A stretch of 64,000 nt of DNA from Paenarthrobacter sp. GOM3 (GCF_018215265.2 NZ_CP136562.1:1798001-1862000), one strand, 5' to 3'. Numbered from the stretch's first letter, positions 39,349 to 49,136 are shown. Numbers and translations: made by a program. The notes: a model not told the origin generated them from the sequence alone.

Positions 39349-40110
39349 TTATCGCCCGCCCGCCACTGGAAGCACAGCCCCCGTGATGTAGCCGGCCTCG
39401 CCGGACATCAGCCACATCACCGCGGCTGCGACTTCTTCCGGTTCAGCGCCGCGACCCATGGGGATGGTTGGGTTCAGCTTTTCCACACGGTCCGGCATGC
39501 CAGCTGCCGCGTGGAGCCCCGTTTTGGTGCTGCCTGGTGCCACTGCGTTGACCCGGATTCCCTGTTTGGCCACCTCGGACGCCAAACCCACGGTCAGGAC
39601 ATCCACCGCGCCCTTCGTTGCGGCGTAGTGCACCCAGGTACCGGGTGAGCCTGCCTTGGTGGCGGTGGAGGAAATGTTGACGATGTTCCCGCCGCTGCCG
39701 CCGTGATCAGTTGACAGCCTCCGCACGGCTTCCTGGCACATGAAGATCATGCCTGAGACGTTGACGTCGACAACCCGCTGCACGTTCTCGGCAGGCACCT
39801 CCACCAGGGTGCCGATCTGGTTGCCGGTGATGGCCGCATTGTTGATTACCGCTGTCACCGTTCCCCAGTTTCCGGCTTCGTCGAACAAGCGAACGACGTC
39901 GGCAGGTTGGCTGACGTCCGCCTGTACAGCAAGTGCACGGCCGCCTTGGGAAACAATGCGGCGGACAACTGCGTGTGCGCCCTCGGCATCCGCTGAGTAA
40001 TTCACAACGACGCCATACCCGGCGGCTGCCGCGGCGTGGGCTACGGCAGCGCCGATGCCACGGCTTGCACCGCTGACGATCGCGATGCGGTTTCCCGACT
40101 GGTCCTCCAC
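39349..40110 (-). CDS. short-chain dehydrogenase/reductase (SDR)
   Basis: This 253-aa classical SDR has the NAD(P) motif GASRGIGAA near the start, NNAAITGN, a catalytic Ser in NISSTA, and YAATK with the Tyr and Lys of the active site. Lys/Arg-poor residues after the second strand (VNYSADAEGA) leave cofactor choice open. The substrate is unknown. It is 6 bp downstream of ppgK on the same strand and is probably in one operon with it. Confidence 0.9.
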   Translation of the reverse strand: MEDQSGNRIAIVSGASRGIGAAVAHAAAAAGYGVVVNYSADAEGAHAVVRRIVSQGGRALAVQADVSQPADVVRLFDEAGNWGTVTAVINNAAITGNQIGTLVEVPAENVQRVVDVNVSGMIFMCQEAVRRLSTDHGGSGGNIVNISSTATKAGSPGTWVHYAATKGAVDVLTVGLASEVAKQGIRVNAVAPGSTKTGLHAAAGMPDRVEKLNPTIPMGRGAEPEEVAAAVMWLMSGEAGYITGAVLPVAGGR

Positions 40111-40116
40111 CGGGCC

Positions 40117-40920
40117 CTACTTGGCGAGCTTGTGGTGCAATGCCACCTCGAGGGCAGCGCCAACAATGCCGGCGTCGTTTTTCAACTTGGCAGTCACGAT
40201 CTTGGTGCGCAGCTCCAGGTGGGGGAAGTACTCGTCGGACCGCTTCGAGATGCCGCCGCCCACGATGAACAGCTCAGGGGAGAACAGGAACTCCACGTGC
40301 TGGAGGTAGCGGTTCAGCAGGACACCATACTCGTCCCAGCTCAGGCCATCGCGTTCGCGGGCAACAGCCGATGCCTTCGTCTCGGCGTCGAATCCGTCCA
40401 CCTCAAGGTGACCCAATTCAGCGTTGGGGACCAGCTGGCCGTTGAAGATGAAGGCAGATCCGATCCCGGTGCCCAGGGTGATTACCAGGACTGTTCCGTC
40501 CACGCCCTCGCCTGCGCCGTAGCGGGCCTCGGCGAGGCCGGCGGCGTCGGCATCGTTGATGACCTCAACGGGGCGCCCCAGCCGCTTGGTGAATGTCGCA
40601 TCGATGTCGGTATTGAGCCAGGTCTTGTCCACGTTGGCCGCAGAGTGGACCACGCCGTGCTGGATGATGCCCGGGAATGTCACGCCCACCGGGGAATCTG
40701 CTGCCGGCGCGTCGGGACGGCTGGACAGTTCTTCGACGATCTGTGCAACTACTTCGGCGACAGCCTCCGGGGTTGCGGGCTGCGGAGTGGGCACCCGGTA
40801 ACGGTCACCTATCAGCTTGCCCTTCTTCAGGTCGACGATGCCGCCCTTGATGCCGGTGCCGCCGATGTCGATTCCGATCAGCGGGGCGTTCTTGTGGGTC
40901 TTCTCATCCTTCTTGGACAA
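40117..40920 (-). CDS. ppgK: polyphosphate glucokinase
   Basis: This 267-aa ROK-fold sugar kinase has GIDIGGTGIKGGIVD at the phosphate site, GVTFPGIIQ, the catalytic-Asp region EVINDADAAGLAEARYGAG and a second phosphate motif TLGTGIGSAF. It phosphorylates glucose using inorganic polyphosphate or ATP and is characteristic of actinobacteria. A short inverted repeat (CCTCCGG at 40962, CCGGAGG at 40984) lies between it and the upstream map gene. Confidence 0.94.
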   Translation of the reverse strand: MSKKDEKTHKNAPLIGIDIGGTGIKGGIVDLKKGKLIGDRYRVPTPQPATPEAVAEVVAQIVEELSSRPDAPAADSPVGVTFPGIIQHGVVHSAANVDKTWLNTDIDATFTKRLGRPVEVINDADAAGLAEARYGAGEGVDGTVLVITLGTGIGSAFIFNGQLVPNAELGHLEVDGFDAETKASAVARERDGLSWDEYGVLLNRYLQHVEFLFSPELFIVGGGISKRSDEYFPHLELRTKIVTAKLKNDAGIVGAALEVALHHKLAK

Positions 40921-40992
40921 TGCATTTCCGATCGTGGCAGGAGGGGATGGGCATGGCGCAGCCTCCGGGGCTGCTGGGACCTTCCGGAGGGC

Positions 40993-41871
40993 TCAGGGAA
41001 GGGTCAGGATTTCCGCGCCGGTCTCTGTGACCAGCAGGGTGTGTTCGAATTGGGCCGTGCGCTTGTGGTCCTTGGTGACGACTGTCCAGTCATCGGCCCA
41101 CATGTCCCATTCGATGGTTCCGAGGGTCAACATGGGTTCAATGGTGAAGACCATGCCTGCCTCGATCACGGTGTTGTACGCCGGGGCTGCGTCGTAATGC
41201 GGAATGATGAGGCCCGTATGGAACGCCTCACCCACGCCGTGGCCAGTAAAGTCGCGAACCACGCCGTAGCCGAAGCGTTTTGCGTAAGACTGGATGGCCC
41301 GTCCGATGACGTTGATCTCGCGGCCGGGGGCCACGGCCTTGATGGCCCGGTTGAGCGACTCCTGCGTGCGCTCAACCAGCAGGCGGGATTCTTCGTCCAC
41401 GTCGCCAACGAGGAAAGTGTAATTGGTGTCCCCATGGACTCCGCCGATGAACGCGGTGATGTCGATGTTCAGGATGTCGCCGTCCTGGACCACCGTGGAA
41501 TCCGGGATGCCGTGGCAGATGACCTCATTGAGGGAGGAGCACAGCGACTTGGGGAAACCCCTGTAGCCCAGCGTGGAGGGGTAGGCGTTGTGGTCCAGCA
41601 GGAACTCATGCCCCACCTTGTCCAACTGGTCCGTGGTGACTCCGGGTTGGATGTGCTTGCCGACCTCGACAATTGCCTGTGCCGCGATCTTGCTGGCAAT
41701 CCGGATCTTCTCGACGGTCTCGGCTGATTTCACCTCGGAGCCGGTGAACTTGGCGGGTGCCTTCTTGCCTACATACTCGGGCCGGGGGATCGACGCCGGG
41801 ACGGGGCGTTCAGGGCTGATGGTTCCCGGGGTGAGGGCGCCAATGGGTGCAGTCGAAGCTAGAGAAGGCAT
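40993..41871 (-). CDS. map: methionine aminopeptidase, type I
   Basis: The protein is 292 aa from ATG 41871 ([11 protein letters not shown]). A longer frame begins at 41904, but TATGAT sits 6 nt before ATG 41871, so a leaderless mRNA fits better. The metallopeptidase core has [26 protein letters not shown] with metal Asp residues, GHGVGEAFH and FTIEPML. The N-terminal extension of about 40 residues ([14 protein letters not shown]) is like the actinobacterial MapB type with a PxxP linker. It removes N-terminal Met from nascent proteins. Confidence 0.94.
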   Translation of the reverse strand: MPSLASTAPIGALTPGTISPERPVPASIPRPEYVGKKAPAKFTGSEVKSAETVEKIRIASKIAAQAIVEVGKHIQPGVTTDQLDKVGHEFLLDHNAYPSTLGYRGFPKSLCSSLNEVICHGIPDSTVVQDGDILNIDITAFIGGVHGDTNYTFLVGDVDEESRLLVERTQESLNRAIKAVAPGREINVIGRAIQSYAKRFGYGVVRDFTGHGVGEAFHTGLIIPHYDAAPAYNTVIEAGMVFTIEPMLTLGTIEWDMWADDWTVVTKDHKRTAQFEHTLLVTETGAEILTLP

Positions 41872-41979
41872 AGATTGATCATATAAGGCACGCAAGAGAC
41901 GCAAGTAACAAAGTGTGGTTGGGTTCCTGTGACCCCGCCAACGTTACGCGTCCAATAGCCCGAGGATCGAGGAGGAGAC

Positions 41980-42144
41980 GTGACGGAGTACTGGTACAAC
42001 GTCAAGACGCACGAGATCGAAGAGGACGCCATGTCCGATTGGACCCAGCTGATTGGCCCCTATAAGACCAGGGAAGAAGCCGAGCACGCCCTGGAGAAGG
42101 TCAAAGCGCGCAACGACGCCTGGGACGCCCAGGACGACGACTAG
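41980..42144 (+). CDS. 54-aa SPOR-like conserved small protein
   Basis: GTG 41980 is preceded by GAGGAGGAG and opens a 54-codon frame: [19 protein letters not shown], then [19 protein letters not shown] and an acidic end (DAQDDD). The [13 protein letters not shown] segment is like the second half of a SPOR repeat, but the protein is too short for a full domain. A good ribosome site and coding-like codon use support it. It is divergent from map and its stop codon overlaps the panB stop in the palindrome CTAG. The function is unknown. Confidence 0.8.
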   Translation: MTEYWYNVKTHEIEEDAMSDWTQLIGPYKTREEAEHALEKVKARNDAWDAQDDD

Positions 42145-43046
42145 AAGGAATGCTCCGGTCCGGGGAACTGCCCGGACCGGACGTCGTCGCCGTACGCTGC
42201 CGCGGCATCGCTCAACGTGGTGCGAAGGTCCGCGTACTGCTTGACGAACTTGGCCATCTTTCCGCCCCGCAATCCGGCCATGTCCTGCCAAACGAGGACC
42301 TGGCCTGTGGTGCTCTTGCCTGCTCCGATGCCGACTGTCGGAACCCGAAGTGCTGCGTCCACGGTGGCCGCGGTTTCTGCCGGGACCATCTCCATGAGGA
42401 CGCTGAAGGCACCCGCGTCCTGCAGGGCCACTGCGTCATCGACCAGGCGCTGGGCGTCATCCCCACGGCCCTGTACCCGGTAACCACCCAGGGAGTGCTC
42501 GCTTTGGGGAGTGAACCCGATGTGGGCCATGACCGGGATGCCCGCTTGGACCATTGCTTTGACGGTGTCCGCGTAGTAGGCCGTGCCCTCGATCTTGACG
42601 GCGTGCGCCAGGCCTTCCTTGAGGAACCTGACACCTGTGGCGACGGCCTGCTCAGCCGAAACCTCGTAGCTGCCGAAGGGCAGGTCCGCGACGATTAAGG
42701 CGCGCTTTGCCGACCTTGCCACGGCCCGGCACAACGGCAGGAGCTCATCGACGGTGACAGGAAGGCTGGTCTCGTTGCCGAAGACGTTATTGGACGCGGA
42801 ATCACCCACCAGGAGGACTTCGATTCCGGCTTGGTCGAAGATCTCCGCTGTGTACTGCTCATAGGCGGTCAGCATGGCGAAACGCTCGCCGTTGTCCTTG
42901 GCTTGCTGAAGGTGGTGGATCCGGACCCTGCCCGCTGGCTTCCTGCCTGCAGCCGGCGACGGCTGCGCCGCTGCCGTGGGGCCGCTGCCGTAGGGGGCGG
43001 GAACTTCGGCGGGCGTGGTGGACTCAGGGAGGTTGCTCGGGGCCAT
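42141..43046 (-). CDS. panB: 3-methyl-2-oxobutanoate hydroxymethyltransferase
   Basis: This 301-aa TIM-barrel enzyme makes ketopantoate in pantothenate/CoA synthesis. Conserved parts are [56 protein letters not shown] and [10 protein letters not shown]. The N-terminal 40 residues are Pro/Ala-rich and not part of the family core (which starts near [11 protein letters not shown]). The stop overlaps that of the 54-aa gene on the other strand. Confidence 0.95.
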   Translation of the reverse strand: MAPSNLPESTTPAEVPAPYGSGPTAAAQPSPAAGRKPAGRVRIHHLQQAKDNGERFAMLTAYEQYTAEIFDQAGIEVLLVGDSASNNVFGNETSLPVTVDELLPLCRAVARSAKRALIVADLPFGSYEVSAEQAVATGVRFLKEGLAHAVKIEGTAYYADTVKAMVQAGIPVMAHIGFTPQSEHSLGGYRVQGRGDDAQRLVDDAVALQDAGAFSVLMEMVPAETAATVDAALRVPTVGIGAGKSTTGQVLVWQDMAGLRGGKMAKFVKQYADLRTTLSDAAAAYGDDVRSGQFPGPEHSF

Positions 43047-43236
43047 GGATAGAGCCTAAGCGGTGCCGACGACGCCTGCCACCACTGTGCCCAGCGTCAC
43101 CTTGTGTAAACGCTGTGTTACGCGCAGCAACTGCTGCGGCATTAGCACGGAACTCTTAGTAGAGTGAAGGCTGAGCTGTCGTGGCTTCAATCCAATGAAA
43201 CCAGCGGCATGGACACCGAATCGGAAAAGAGGCCCT

Positions 43237-44577
43237 ATGGACCGCCAGCAAGAGTTCGTTCTGCGGACAATCGAAGAGCGTGACGTGCGCTTCGTACGCT
43301 TGTGGTTCACCGACGTCGTGGGTTCGCTTAAATCCGTTGCGCTTGCGCCCGCCGAAGTGGAGGGTGCCTTCGAAGAGGGCCTCGGCTTTGATGGTTCAGC
43401 CATCGAGGGCCTGGCCCGCGTGTTCGAGTCCGACATGCTCGCCCAGCCTGATCCGTCCACCTTCCAGATCCTGCCGTGGCGTGGCGAGACCGAACAGACC
43501 TCCAGGATGTTCTGCGACATCCTGACGCCAGACGGTGAGCCGTCCGCCGCCGACCCCCGCAATGTCCTCAAGAGGACCCTGGCCAAAGCCGCGGACATGG
43601 GTTTCACCTGCTACACCCACCCGGAGATTGAGTTCTACCTGCTGAAGTCCAAGGACCTCGGTCCTGACGGCTCGCCGGTCCCCGTGGATGAGGGCGGCTA
43701 CTTCGACCACGTCCCCGGCGGCGTTGCGCAGGACTTCCGACGCACCGCGGTCACCATGCTCGAGTCCGTTGGCATCTCAGTGGAGTTCAGCCACCACGAA
43801 GGCGGACCGGGACAGAACGAAATCGACCTCCGCTATGCGGATGCGCTCCAGACCGCGGACAACATCATGACGTTCCGCACGGTGATCAAGGAAGTCGCCC
43901 TCCAGCAGGGGACCTACGCTACCTTCATGCCCAAGCCGTTCACCGACCACCCGGGTTCGGGCATGCACACGCACTTCTCCTTGTTCGAGGGCGACACCAA
44001 CGCTTTCTTCGAGGCCGGGGCGGAGTTCCAGCTGTCCAAGACGGCGCGCCAGTTCATTGCCGGCATCCTCAAGCACGCACCCGAATTCACGGCCGTGACC
44101 AACCAGTTCGTGAACTCCTACAAGCGCCTTTGGGGCGGCGGCGAGGCACCGAGCTACCTGAGCTGGGGCCACAACAACCGGTCCGCACTGGTCCGCGTCC
44201 CGCTCTACAAGCCCGGCAAGGGCCAATCCGCACGTATTGAGTACCGCGGTATCGATTCAGCCACCAATCCGTACCTGGCCTACGCCGTGCTGTTGGGCGC
44301 CGGTTTGAAGGGTATCGAGGAAGGCTATGAGCTTCCCGCGGCAGCCGAGGATGACATTTGGTCGCTGACCACGGCGGAGCGCAAGGCCATGGGCCACGCC
44401 CCGTTGCCGGCCAGCCTCCACGATGCCATCCGTGCCATGGAAGAATCGGAGCTGGTGGCCGAGATCCTTGGCGAGCAGGTCTTCGAGCACTTCCTGCGCA
44501 ACAAGCGCGCAGAATGGCAGGACTACCGCCTCCAGGTCACTCCATACGAGTTGCAGCGCAACCTCGGCATTCTGTAG
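43237..44577 (+). CDS. glnA2: glutamine synthetase, GlnA2 type
   Basis: The protein is 446 aa from ATG 43237 (MDRQQEFVLRT); ATG 43195 is upstream but not family-like. It has the GS catalytic segments THPEIEFYLL, GSGMHTHFSLFEG and NNRSALVRVP. At the loop where GlnA1 carries the adenylylated Tyr (DLYELP) this protein reads DDIWSL (Trp375), so it should not be controlled by GlnE. The GlnA2 group is distinct from housekeeping GlnA1, and its catalytic role varies between actinobacteria. It is 9 bp upstream of glnE, the same order as in mycobacteria. Confidence 0.92.
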   Translation: MDRQQEFVLRTIEERDVRFVRLWFTDVVGSLKSVALAPAEVEGAFEEGLGFDGSAIEGLARVFESDMLAQPDPSTFQILPWRGETEQTSRMFCDILTPDGEPSAADPRNVLKRTLAKAADMGFTCYTHPEIEFYLLKSKDLGPDGSPVPVDEGGYFDHVPGGVAQDFRRTAVTMLESVGISVEFSHHEGGPGQNEIDLRYADALQTADNIMTFRTVIKEVALQQGTYATFMPKPFTDHPGSGMHTHFSLFEGDTNAFFEAGAEFQLSKTARQFIAGILKHAPEFTAVTNQFVNSYKRLWGGGEAPSYLSWGHNNRSALVRVPLYKPGKGQSARIEYRGIDSATNPYLAYAVLLGAGLKGIEEGYELPAAAEDDIWSLTTAERKAMGHAPLPASLHDAIRAMEESELVAEILGEQVFEHFLRNKRAEWQDYRLQVTPYELQRNLGIL

Positions 44578-44586
44578 GCAGGGCCC

Positions 44587-47500
44587 ATGAGCCTCGCACG
44601 TCGGCTCATCTCAGCCGGATTCAGTGATCTCGAAAAGGGCGAACGCTTCCTCGCTGCCCCTGAACTTGAGGGGATCGACGAGGACGCGCTTTTCGTCGGG
44701 CTTTCCATGGCGGCCAGCCCGGATACGGCACTCCAAACACTGGTCCGGCTTATCGAGAAGAATCCCGGACTGAAGAAGCTGGCAGCAGCAGACCCGGATG
44801 CCAGCGAGCCTATGTACCGGCTGCTGGGTGCCTCCGAAGCGCTGGGGGAGTTCCTCATCCGACGGCCGGAGCACCTGGACGTTTTCGATGTCCGCATCAG
44901 TCCAGAGCCACTTCAGGCCTCCAGCGAAGATCTCCGGACTCTGCTTCTTCGCTCGGTGAAAGCCGAACCCGGTGCCCAGCGTCCTATTGCCGGGATCACC
45001 GGGATGCCGGCTTACGCCGCTTTGCGCACGGCCTACCGGCGGGGACTGACAGAGCTTGCCATCAAGGACCTTTGCGCTGCCTCGCCACAGGACTTCATGC
45101 CCTCTGTCGGTGCCGAGCTGGCGGACCTCGCCGGTGCCGCGATCGAGGCGGCCCTGGCGGTGTCCCGTGCCGAAGCGGCAGGCCAGTATGACCCCGAGGA
45201 GATTGCCGACGTCGGACTCGCGGTCATCGGCATGGGTAAATGCGGTGCGCGCGAGCTGAACTACATTTCCGACGTCGACGTCATTTACGTCGTCGAATCC
45301 GGGGAACTCGATGACGCGCGTGCCTCAACCATCGGTACGGCCCTGGCGTCAGGAATTTCCAGGGCCATCTGGTCGTCCGCCCCCGAGCCGGGGCTGTGGG
45401 AAGTCGATGCCAACCTGCGGCCCGAAGGCAAGTCAGGGCCCCTGGTCCGCACGCTGCCATCGCACTTGAGCTACTACGCACGTTGGGCCGAAAGCTGGGA
45501 GTTCCAGGCACTCCTGAAGGCCCGCACCATTGCCGGGGACCGGGAGCTTGGCCAGCGTTACGAGAAGGCAGTGGAGCCCCTGGTGTGGTCCTCTGCAGGC
45601 CGTGAGGGCTTTGTTGAATCCGTGCAGGCCATGCGCCGCCGGGTGACCGACTATATTCCCGCGGCCGAAGAACAGCGCCAGATCAAGCTGGGACGTGGCG
45701 GACTTCGGGACGTCGAATTCACCGTGCAGCTGTTGCAGCTGGTCCATGGCAAGTCCGATGAATCCCTGCGGTGCAGGGACACCACCTCCGCCATAGCCGC
45801 GCTATCCGCCGGTGGGTACATCGGCCGTGCGGACGCGGCAGCCTTCGATAACGCGTACCGGTACCTCCGCCTGCTGGAACACCGCATCCAATTGTTCCAG
45901 TTGCGCAGGACCCACCTGATGCCGGCCACCGAAGACGCCCAGCGCTTCCTTGCCAAGGCAGTCCTGGGTCCATTCGCGCTTGAGCGCCCGCATCCCGACC
46001 AGCTGATGGGGACGTGGCAGAAGACCAAGAAATCGGTCCGGGAGTTGCACGAGAGGATCTTCTACCGGCCGCTGCTCAATACTGCGGCAAAGCTGAGCAG
46101 CGAAGACGCCAGGCTCAGCCCCGAGGCTGCGCAAGGCCGGCTCGCCGCACTCGGTTACCTGGATCCCCAAGGCGCCATGCGGCACATCGAGGCACTCACG
46201 GCAGGAGTCAGCCGGCGCGCGGCGCTGCAGCGCCAGCTGCTTCCCATCCTTCTTGGCTGGCTGGCCGAGGGTGTGGATCCCGACGCCGGACTACTCGCCT
46301 TCCGCCGTGTCAGCGAGACACTTGGAACCACGCATTGGTACTTGGGATTGCTCCGTGATTCCCAAGCAGCCGCCGAGCGGTTGTGCCAGGTCCTGGCCAA
46401 CTCCCGGTTGATTTCGGACCTGCTGGAAGTGTCGCCGGAGTCTGTGGCGTGGCTTGGCAGCGACAAGGAACTGGCGCCGATCCGATTTGAGGCGCAGTGG
46501 CAGGAAATCCAGTCCAAGCTTTCCCGCCATCCGGACCCTGAAAGCGCCATGCGACTCATCAGGCTGATCCGGCGCCGGGAAATCCTGCGGACCGCCATTG
46601 CGGACAGTGCCGGGTTGCTGGACCAGGACGCCGTTGGGCTCGCCCTGGCGGAGACAGACCGGGCAGCCGTCCTGGGTGCTTTGCATGTTGCCGAATCGGT
46701 GGTGGCTGCGGAGGGTCCGCTGAAGACTGATGTCCTGGTGGTCGCGATGGGCCGGCAAGGCGGACGCGAGATCGGTTACGGTTCAGACGCGGATGTTATT
46801 TACGTCCACCGCGCCCGCCCCGGTTTCAGTGATGCCGAGGCCCAGGAACAGGCGACGACGATTGTCGCCAAGATCTCGAGTTTCCTCACCCAGCCGCTCA
46901 AGCCGGCCATCATGGCAGAACGAGTACTGATGGTGGACGCCGACCTCCGGCCCGAAGGCAAGAACGGTGCCATGGTGCGTTCCTTGGACTCCTATGCGGA
47001 GTACTACCGCAGATGGTCGCTGATCTGGGAAGCCCAGGCGCTGTTGCGGGCGCGCCCCATGGCCGGCTCGGATGAACTCGCCGCCGATTTCGTGAAGCTC
47101 ATCGATCCCATCCGTTACCCCGAGGAACTCGCCGAGCAGGATGTTCGGGAGATTCGCCGTGTCAAGGCGCGTGTGGAGTCCGAACGGTTGCCCCGTGGCG
47201 CTGATCCGGCGCGGCATGTGAAGCTGGGCCGTGGCGGGTTGAGCGACGTCGAGTGGTTGGTCCAGTTGATTCAGCTTCAGCACGCCGGGAAGCACCCGGA
47301 ACTGCGGACCAGTTCTACCCTCGAGGCTCTGGCCGCCGCCGAAAAACTGGACTTCATCGACGAAGACGACGCCGCGCTCCTGCGGGAGGCATGGCAGCTG
47401 GCCAGCCGCATCCGTTCCGCAAATGTCATCGTGACTGGCCGGGCTTCAGACCTTCTTCCGTCCTCGCGTAAGGATCTGGAGGCGGCAGCGCGCTGGTGTG

Positions 47501-47598
47501 GGTATGCTCCCGGGAATGCCGGTCAGTTCGAAGAGGATTATCTGCGGCTCAGTCGTCGTGCCAGGGGAGTGTTCGAGAGACGGTTCTACGGCAACTAG
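44587..47598 (+). CDS. glnE: bifunctional glutamine synthetase adenylyltransferase/deadenylylase
   Basis: This 1003-aa protein has two nucleotidyltransferase halves. The N-terminal half carries GMGKCGARELNYISDVDVIY and the C-terminal half GREIGYGSDADVIYV, each followed by an ANLRPEGKSG or ADLRPEGKNG loop and KLGRGGLSDVE-type helices. It attaches AMP to a Tyr of GlnA1 (Tyr402 here) when nitrogen is plentiful and removes it when it is scarce. It follows glnA2 directly; glnA1 lies about 6 kb further on. Confidence 0.96.
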   Translation: MSLARRLISAGFSDLEKGERFLAAPELEGIDEDALFVGLSMAASPDTALQTLVRLIEKNPGLKKLAAADPDASEPMYRLLGASEALGEFLIRRPEHLDVFDVRISPEPLQASSEDLRTLLLRSVKAEPGAQRPIAGITGMPAYAALRTAYRRGLTELAIKDLCAASPQDFMPSVGAELADLAGAAIEAALAVSRAEAAGQYDPEEIADVGLAVIGMGKCGARELNYISDVDVIYVVESGELDDARASTIGTALASGISRAIWSSAPEPGLWEVDANLRPEGKSGPLVRTLPSHLSYYARWAESWEFQALLKARTIAGDRELGQRYEKAVEPLVWSSAGREGFVESVQAMRRRVTDYIPAAEEQRQIKLGRGGLRDVEFTVQLLQLVHGKSDESLRCRDTTSAIAALSAGGYIGRADAAAFDNAYRYLRLLEHRIQLFQLRRTHLMPATEDAQRFLAKAVLGPFALERPHPDQLMGTWQKTKKSVRELHERIFYRPLLNTAAKLSSEDARLSPEAAQGRLAALGYLDPQGAMRHIEALTAGVSRRAALQRQLLPILLGWLAEGVDPDAGLLAFRRVSETLGTTHWYLGLLRDSQAAAERLCQVLANSRLISDLLEVSPESVAWLGSDKELAPIRFEAQWQEIQSKLSRHPDPESAMRLIRLIRRREILRTAIADSAGLLDQDAVGLALAETDRAAVLGALHVAESVVAAEGPLKTDVLVVAMGRQGGREIGYGSDADVIYVHRARPGFSDAEAQEQATTIVAKISSFLTQPLKPAIMAERVLMVDADLRPEGKNGAMVRSLDSYAEYYRRWSLIWEAQALLRARPMAGSDELAADFVKLIDPIRYPEELAEQDVREIRRVKARVESERLPRGADPARHVKLGRGGLSDVEWLVQLIQLQHAGKHPELRTSSTLEALAAAEKLDFIDEDDAALLREAWQLASRIRSANVIVTGRASDLLPSSRKDLEAAARWCGYAPGNAGQFEEDYLRLSRRARGVFERRFYGN

Positions 47599-47618
47599 GT
47601 CTGCAGGGTGTGTGCAGT

Positions 47619-48344
47619 TCAGTTGGTTTGGGAAGCCGCAGCGTGAATGGCCATGGCGAGGTCGCGGGGACGGCTCCACATGGGCCAGTGCCCCGTCGGG
47701 AGGTCGATGACGTCGAGGTGTTCGAGTTCCGCGACTTCGGCAAACATCGCATGGCCGGTTCGGGCCAGCTCAAGCACCTGCGCGCCCGGGATCGAACAGC
47801 ACACCAGCGTGGTCCGGACGTTGCGGCGGGCCTCGTTCGTGAGCTTGACGGGCTGACGAAGCACGGGGCCGGGCTCGGGGACGGCCCGTGCCCGGAAGCG
47901 TTCGAGGACCTCTGCGTTCAGGCCTTCCAGGCTCGCCTGCTGTGCCAGGACGTCGAAGGACGGTAGCGGAAGCTCCGCCAAACCGTCCGGGAGGTCCGGG
48001 GCGAAGACACTTCCCGGCGCAACCGGGCCCGAGTCAACCCACACCACCCGGTGGACAAGCCCCGGGTGTCGGTCAATGACGAGACTGACGGGCGCGTTGG
48101 CCCCACTGTGAGCGACCAGGATCACCGGCTGATCGTGGTGCCCAATGGCGCCCAGGATCGCTGTGGCCTGATCGTCGAGAGTCCTCGCCGTGCGCTCCGG
48201 GTCATCAGCGTCGAGGCCAGGCAGCGTCATCGCGATGGCGCGGGCATCGTCGGTTTTCAAGTGTTCAAGGACTTCATCCCACGCCCAGGCGCCCAGCCAG
48301 TGGCCGGCAATGAGGATGATCGGACGGCTCGTATCTGTTGACAT
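47619..48344 (-). CDS. alpha/beta fold hydrolase
   Basis: This 241-aa protein has the oxyanion segment AGHWLGAWAWDEVL and nucleophile motif VAHSGA (Ser80), with a late HAMF/GH segment for the triad His (LARTGHAMFAEV, LPTGHWPM). It resembles the small soluble esterase or hydroxynitrile-lyase-like group that lacks a cap domain. The substrate is unknown. It is divergent from the WYL regulator at 48418, and the shared 73-bp gap holds direct repeats, so it is probably that regulator's target. Confidence 0.85.
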   Translation of the reverse strand: MSTDTSRPIILIAGHWLGAWAWDEVLEHLKTDDARAIAMTLPGLDADDPERTARTLDDQATAILGAIGHHDQPVILVAHSGANAPVSLVIDRHPGLVHRVVWVDSGPVAPGSVFAPDLPDGLAELPLPSFDVLAQQASLEGLNAEVLERFRARAVPEPGPVLRQPVKLTNEARRNVRTTLVCCSIPGAQVLELARTGHAMFAEVAELEHLDVIDLPTGHWPMWSRPRDLAMAIHAAASQTN

Positions 48345-48376
48345 GCAACAACCCTCGCAGGCCCTACGGACAAGGG

Positions 48377-48396
48377 TATGTCACTATTTATGTCAT
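48377..48396. promoter_or_regulatory. direct repeats between hydrolase and WYL regulator genes
   Basis: TATGTCAC (48377-48384) and TATGTCAT (48389-48396) start 12 bp apart in the divergent promoter region. They are a candidate operator for the adjacent regulator. Confidence 0.45.
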
Positions 48397-48417
48397 GAAT
48401 TCGATTGAGCCTGGGCT

Positions 48418-49116
48418 GTGAAGCGAGCCGAACGACTCCACGCCCTGTCGGAAATGCTCCGCCGCAGCGGAGGGCGGGGGATCTCCGCCGAACGGCTGGC
48501 AGGAGAGCTTGCGGTATCCGTTCGTACGGTCAAGAGAGACCTCGATGCGCTGGAGAACAGCGGTGCGCCCCTGTGGTCCCGCCCTGGTCCGGGAGGCGGC
48601 TACGGGTTGGCTGCAGGTGCCACCCTGCCACCTGTCAGTCTCTCTTCTGCACAGGCGGTGGCGCTGATGGCGGCTGTGTCCGCCGCATCGGACGCACCCT
48701 ACGCGGATCTGGCCGCAGCCGGCATCCGGAAAATCATGGACGTCCTTGATCCCAGGACCCGGGCCAGAGCCGACGAGCTGGCCCACCGCGTCTGGGTGAA
48801 TACGCTTCCCTCACCTTCGCGCGCAATCAGGTCGGCGCTGGAAGAGGCAATGGCCGAGCAGCGCGTGCTCCGGATTCGCTACACCGCGATGGACGGGACC
48901 ACCACCACCCGCGATGTCGAACCCGTACTATTTGCCTGCACGAACGGCCAGTGGTACCTGGTTGGATGGTGCCGGCTGCGCAACGCAATGCGATGGTTCA
49001 CCGTTGCGCGCATCGAGCGGGCCAGTGTGACCAAATTGGCCTGCGACGGTCATACCGTCCAGGAGGTCGGGGAACCCCCGGCGAATGCCAGGCCGGTGCA
49101 CGGTCGCAGTGAGTGA
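48418..49116 (+). CDS. YafY-type transcriptional regulator (HTH + WYL domain)
   Basis: The protein is 232 aa from GTG 48418. The N-terminal HTH_11 domain (about 1-60) has ISAERLAGELAVSVRTVKRD, and the WYL domain (about 140-220) contains the namesake-like motif GQWYLVGWCRLR preceded by LRIRYTAMDGT. WYL domains bind small ligands or nucleic acid and control DNA-binding partners. Divergent placement points to local control of the hydrolase at 47619. Confidence 0.88.
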   Translation: MKRAERLHALSEMLRRSGGRGISAERLAGELAVSVRTVKRDLDALENSGAPLWSRPGPGGGYGLAAGATLPPVSLSSAQAVALMAAVSAASDAPYADLAAAGIRKIMDVLDPRTRARADELAHRVWVNTLPSPSRAIRSALEEAMAEQRVLRIRYTAMDGTTTTRDVEPVLFACTNGQWYLVGWCRLRNAMRWFTVARIERASVTKLACDGHTVQEVGEPPANARPVHGRSE

Positions 49117-49136
49117 GCCAGAGGTAGTCTCCCTGG

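Noticed and set aside
40036..41727. 563-codon open frame on the plus strand
   Set aside because: It is antisense to the SDR, ppgK and map, all of which have full catalytic motifs on the minus strand.
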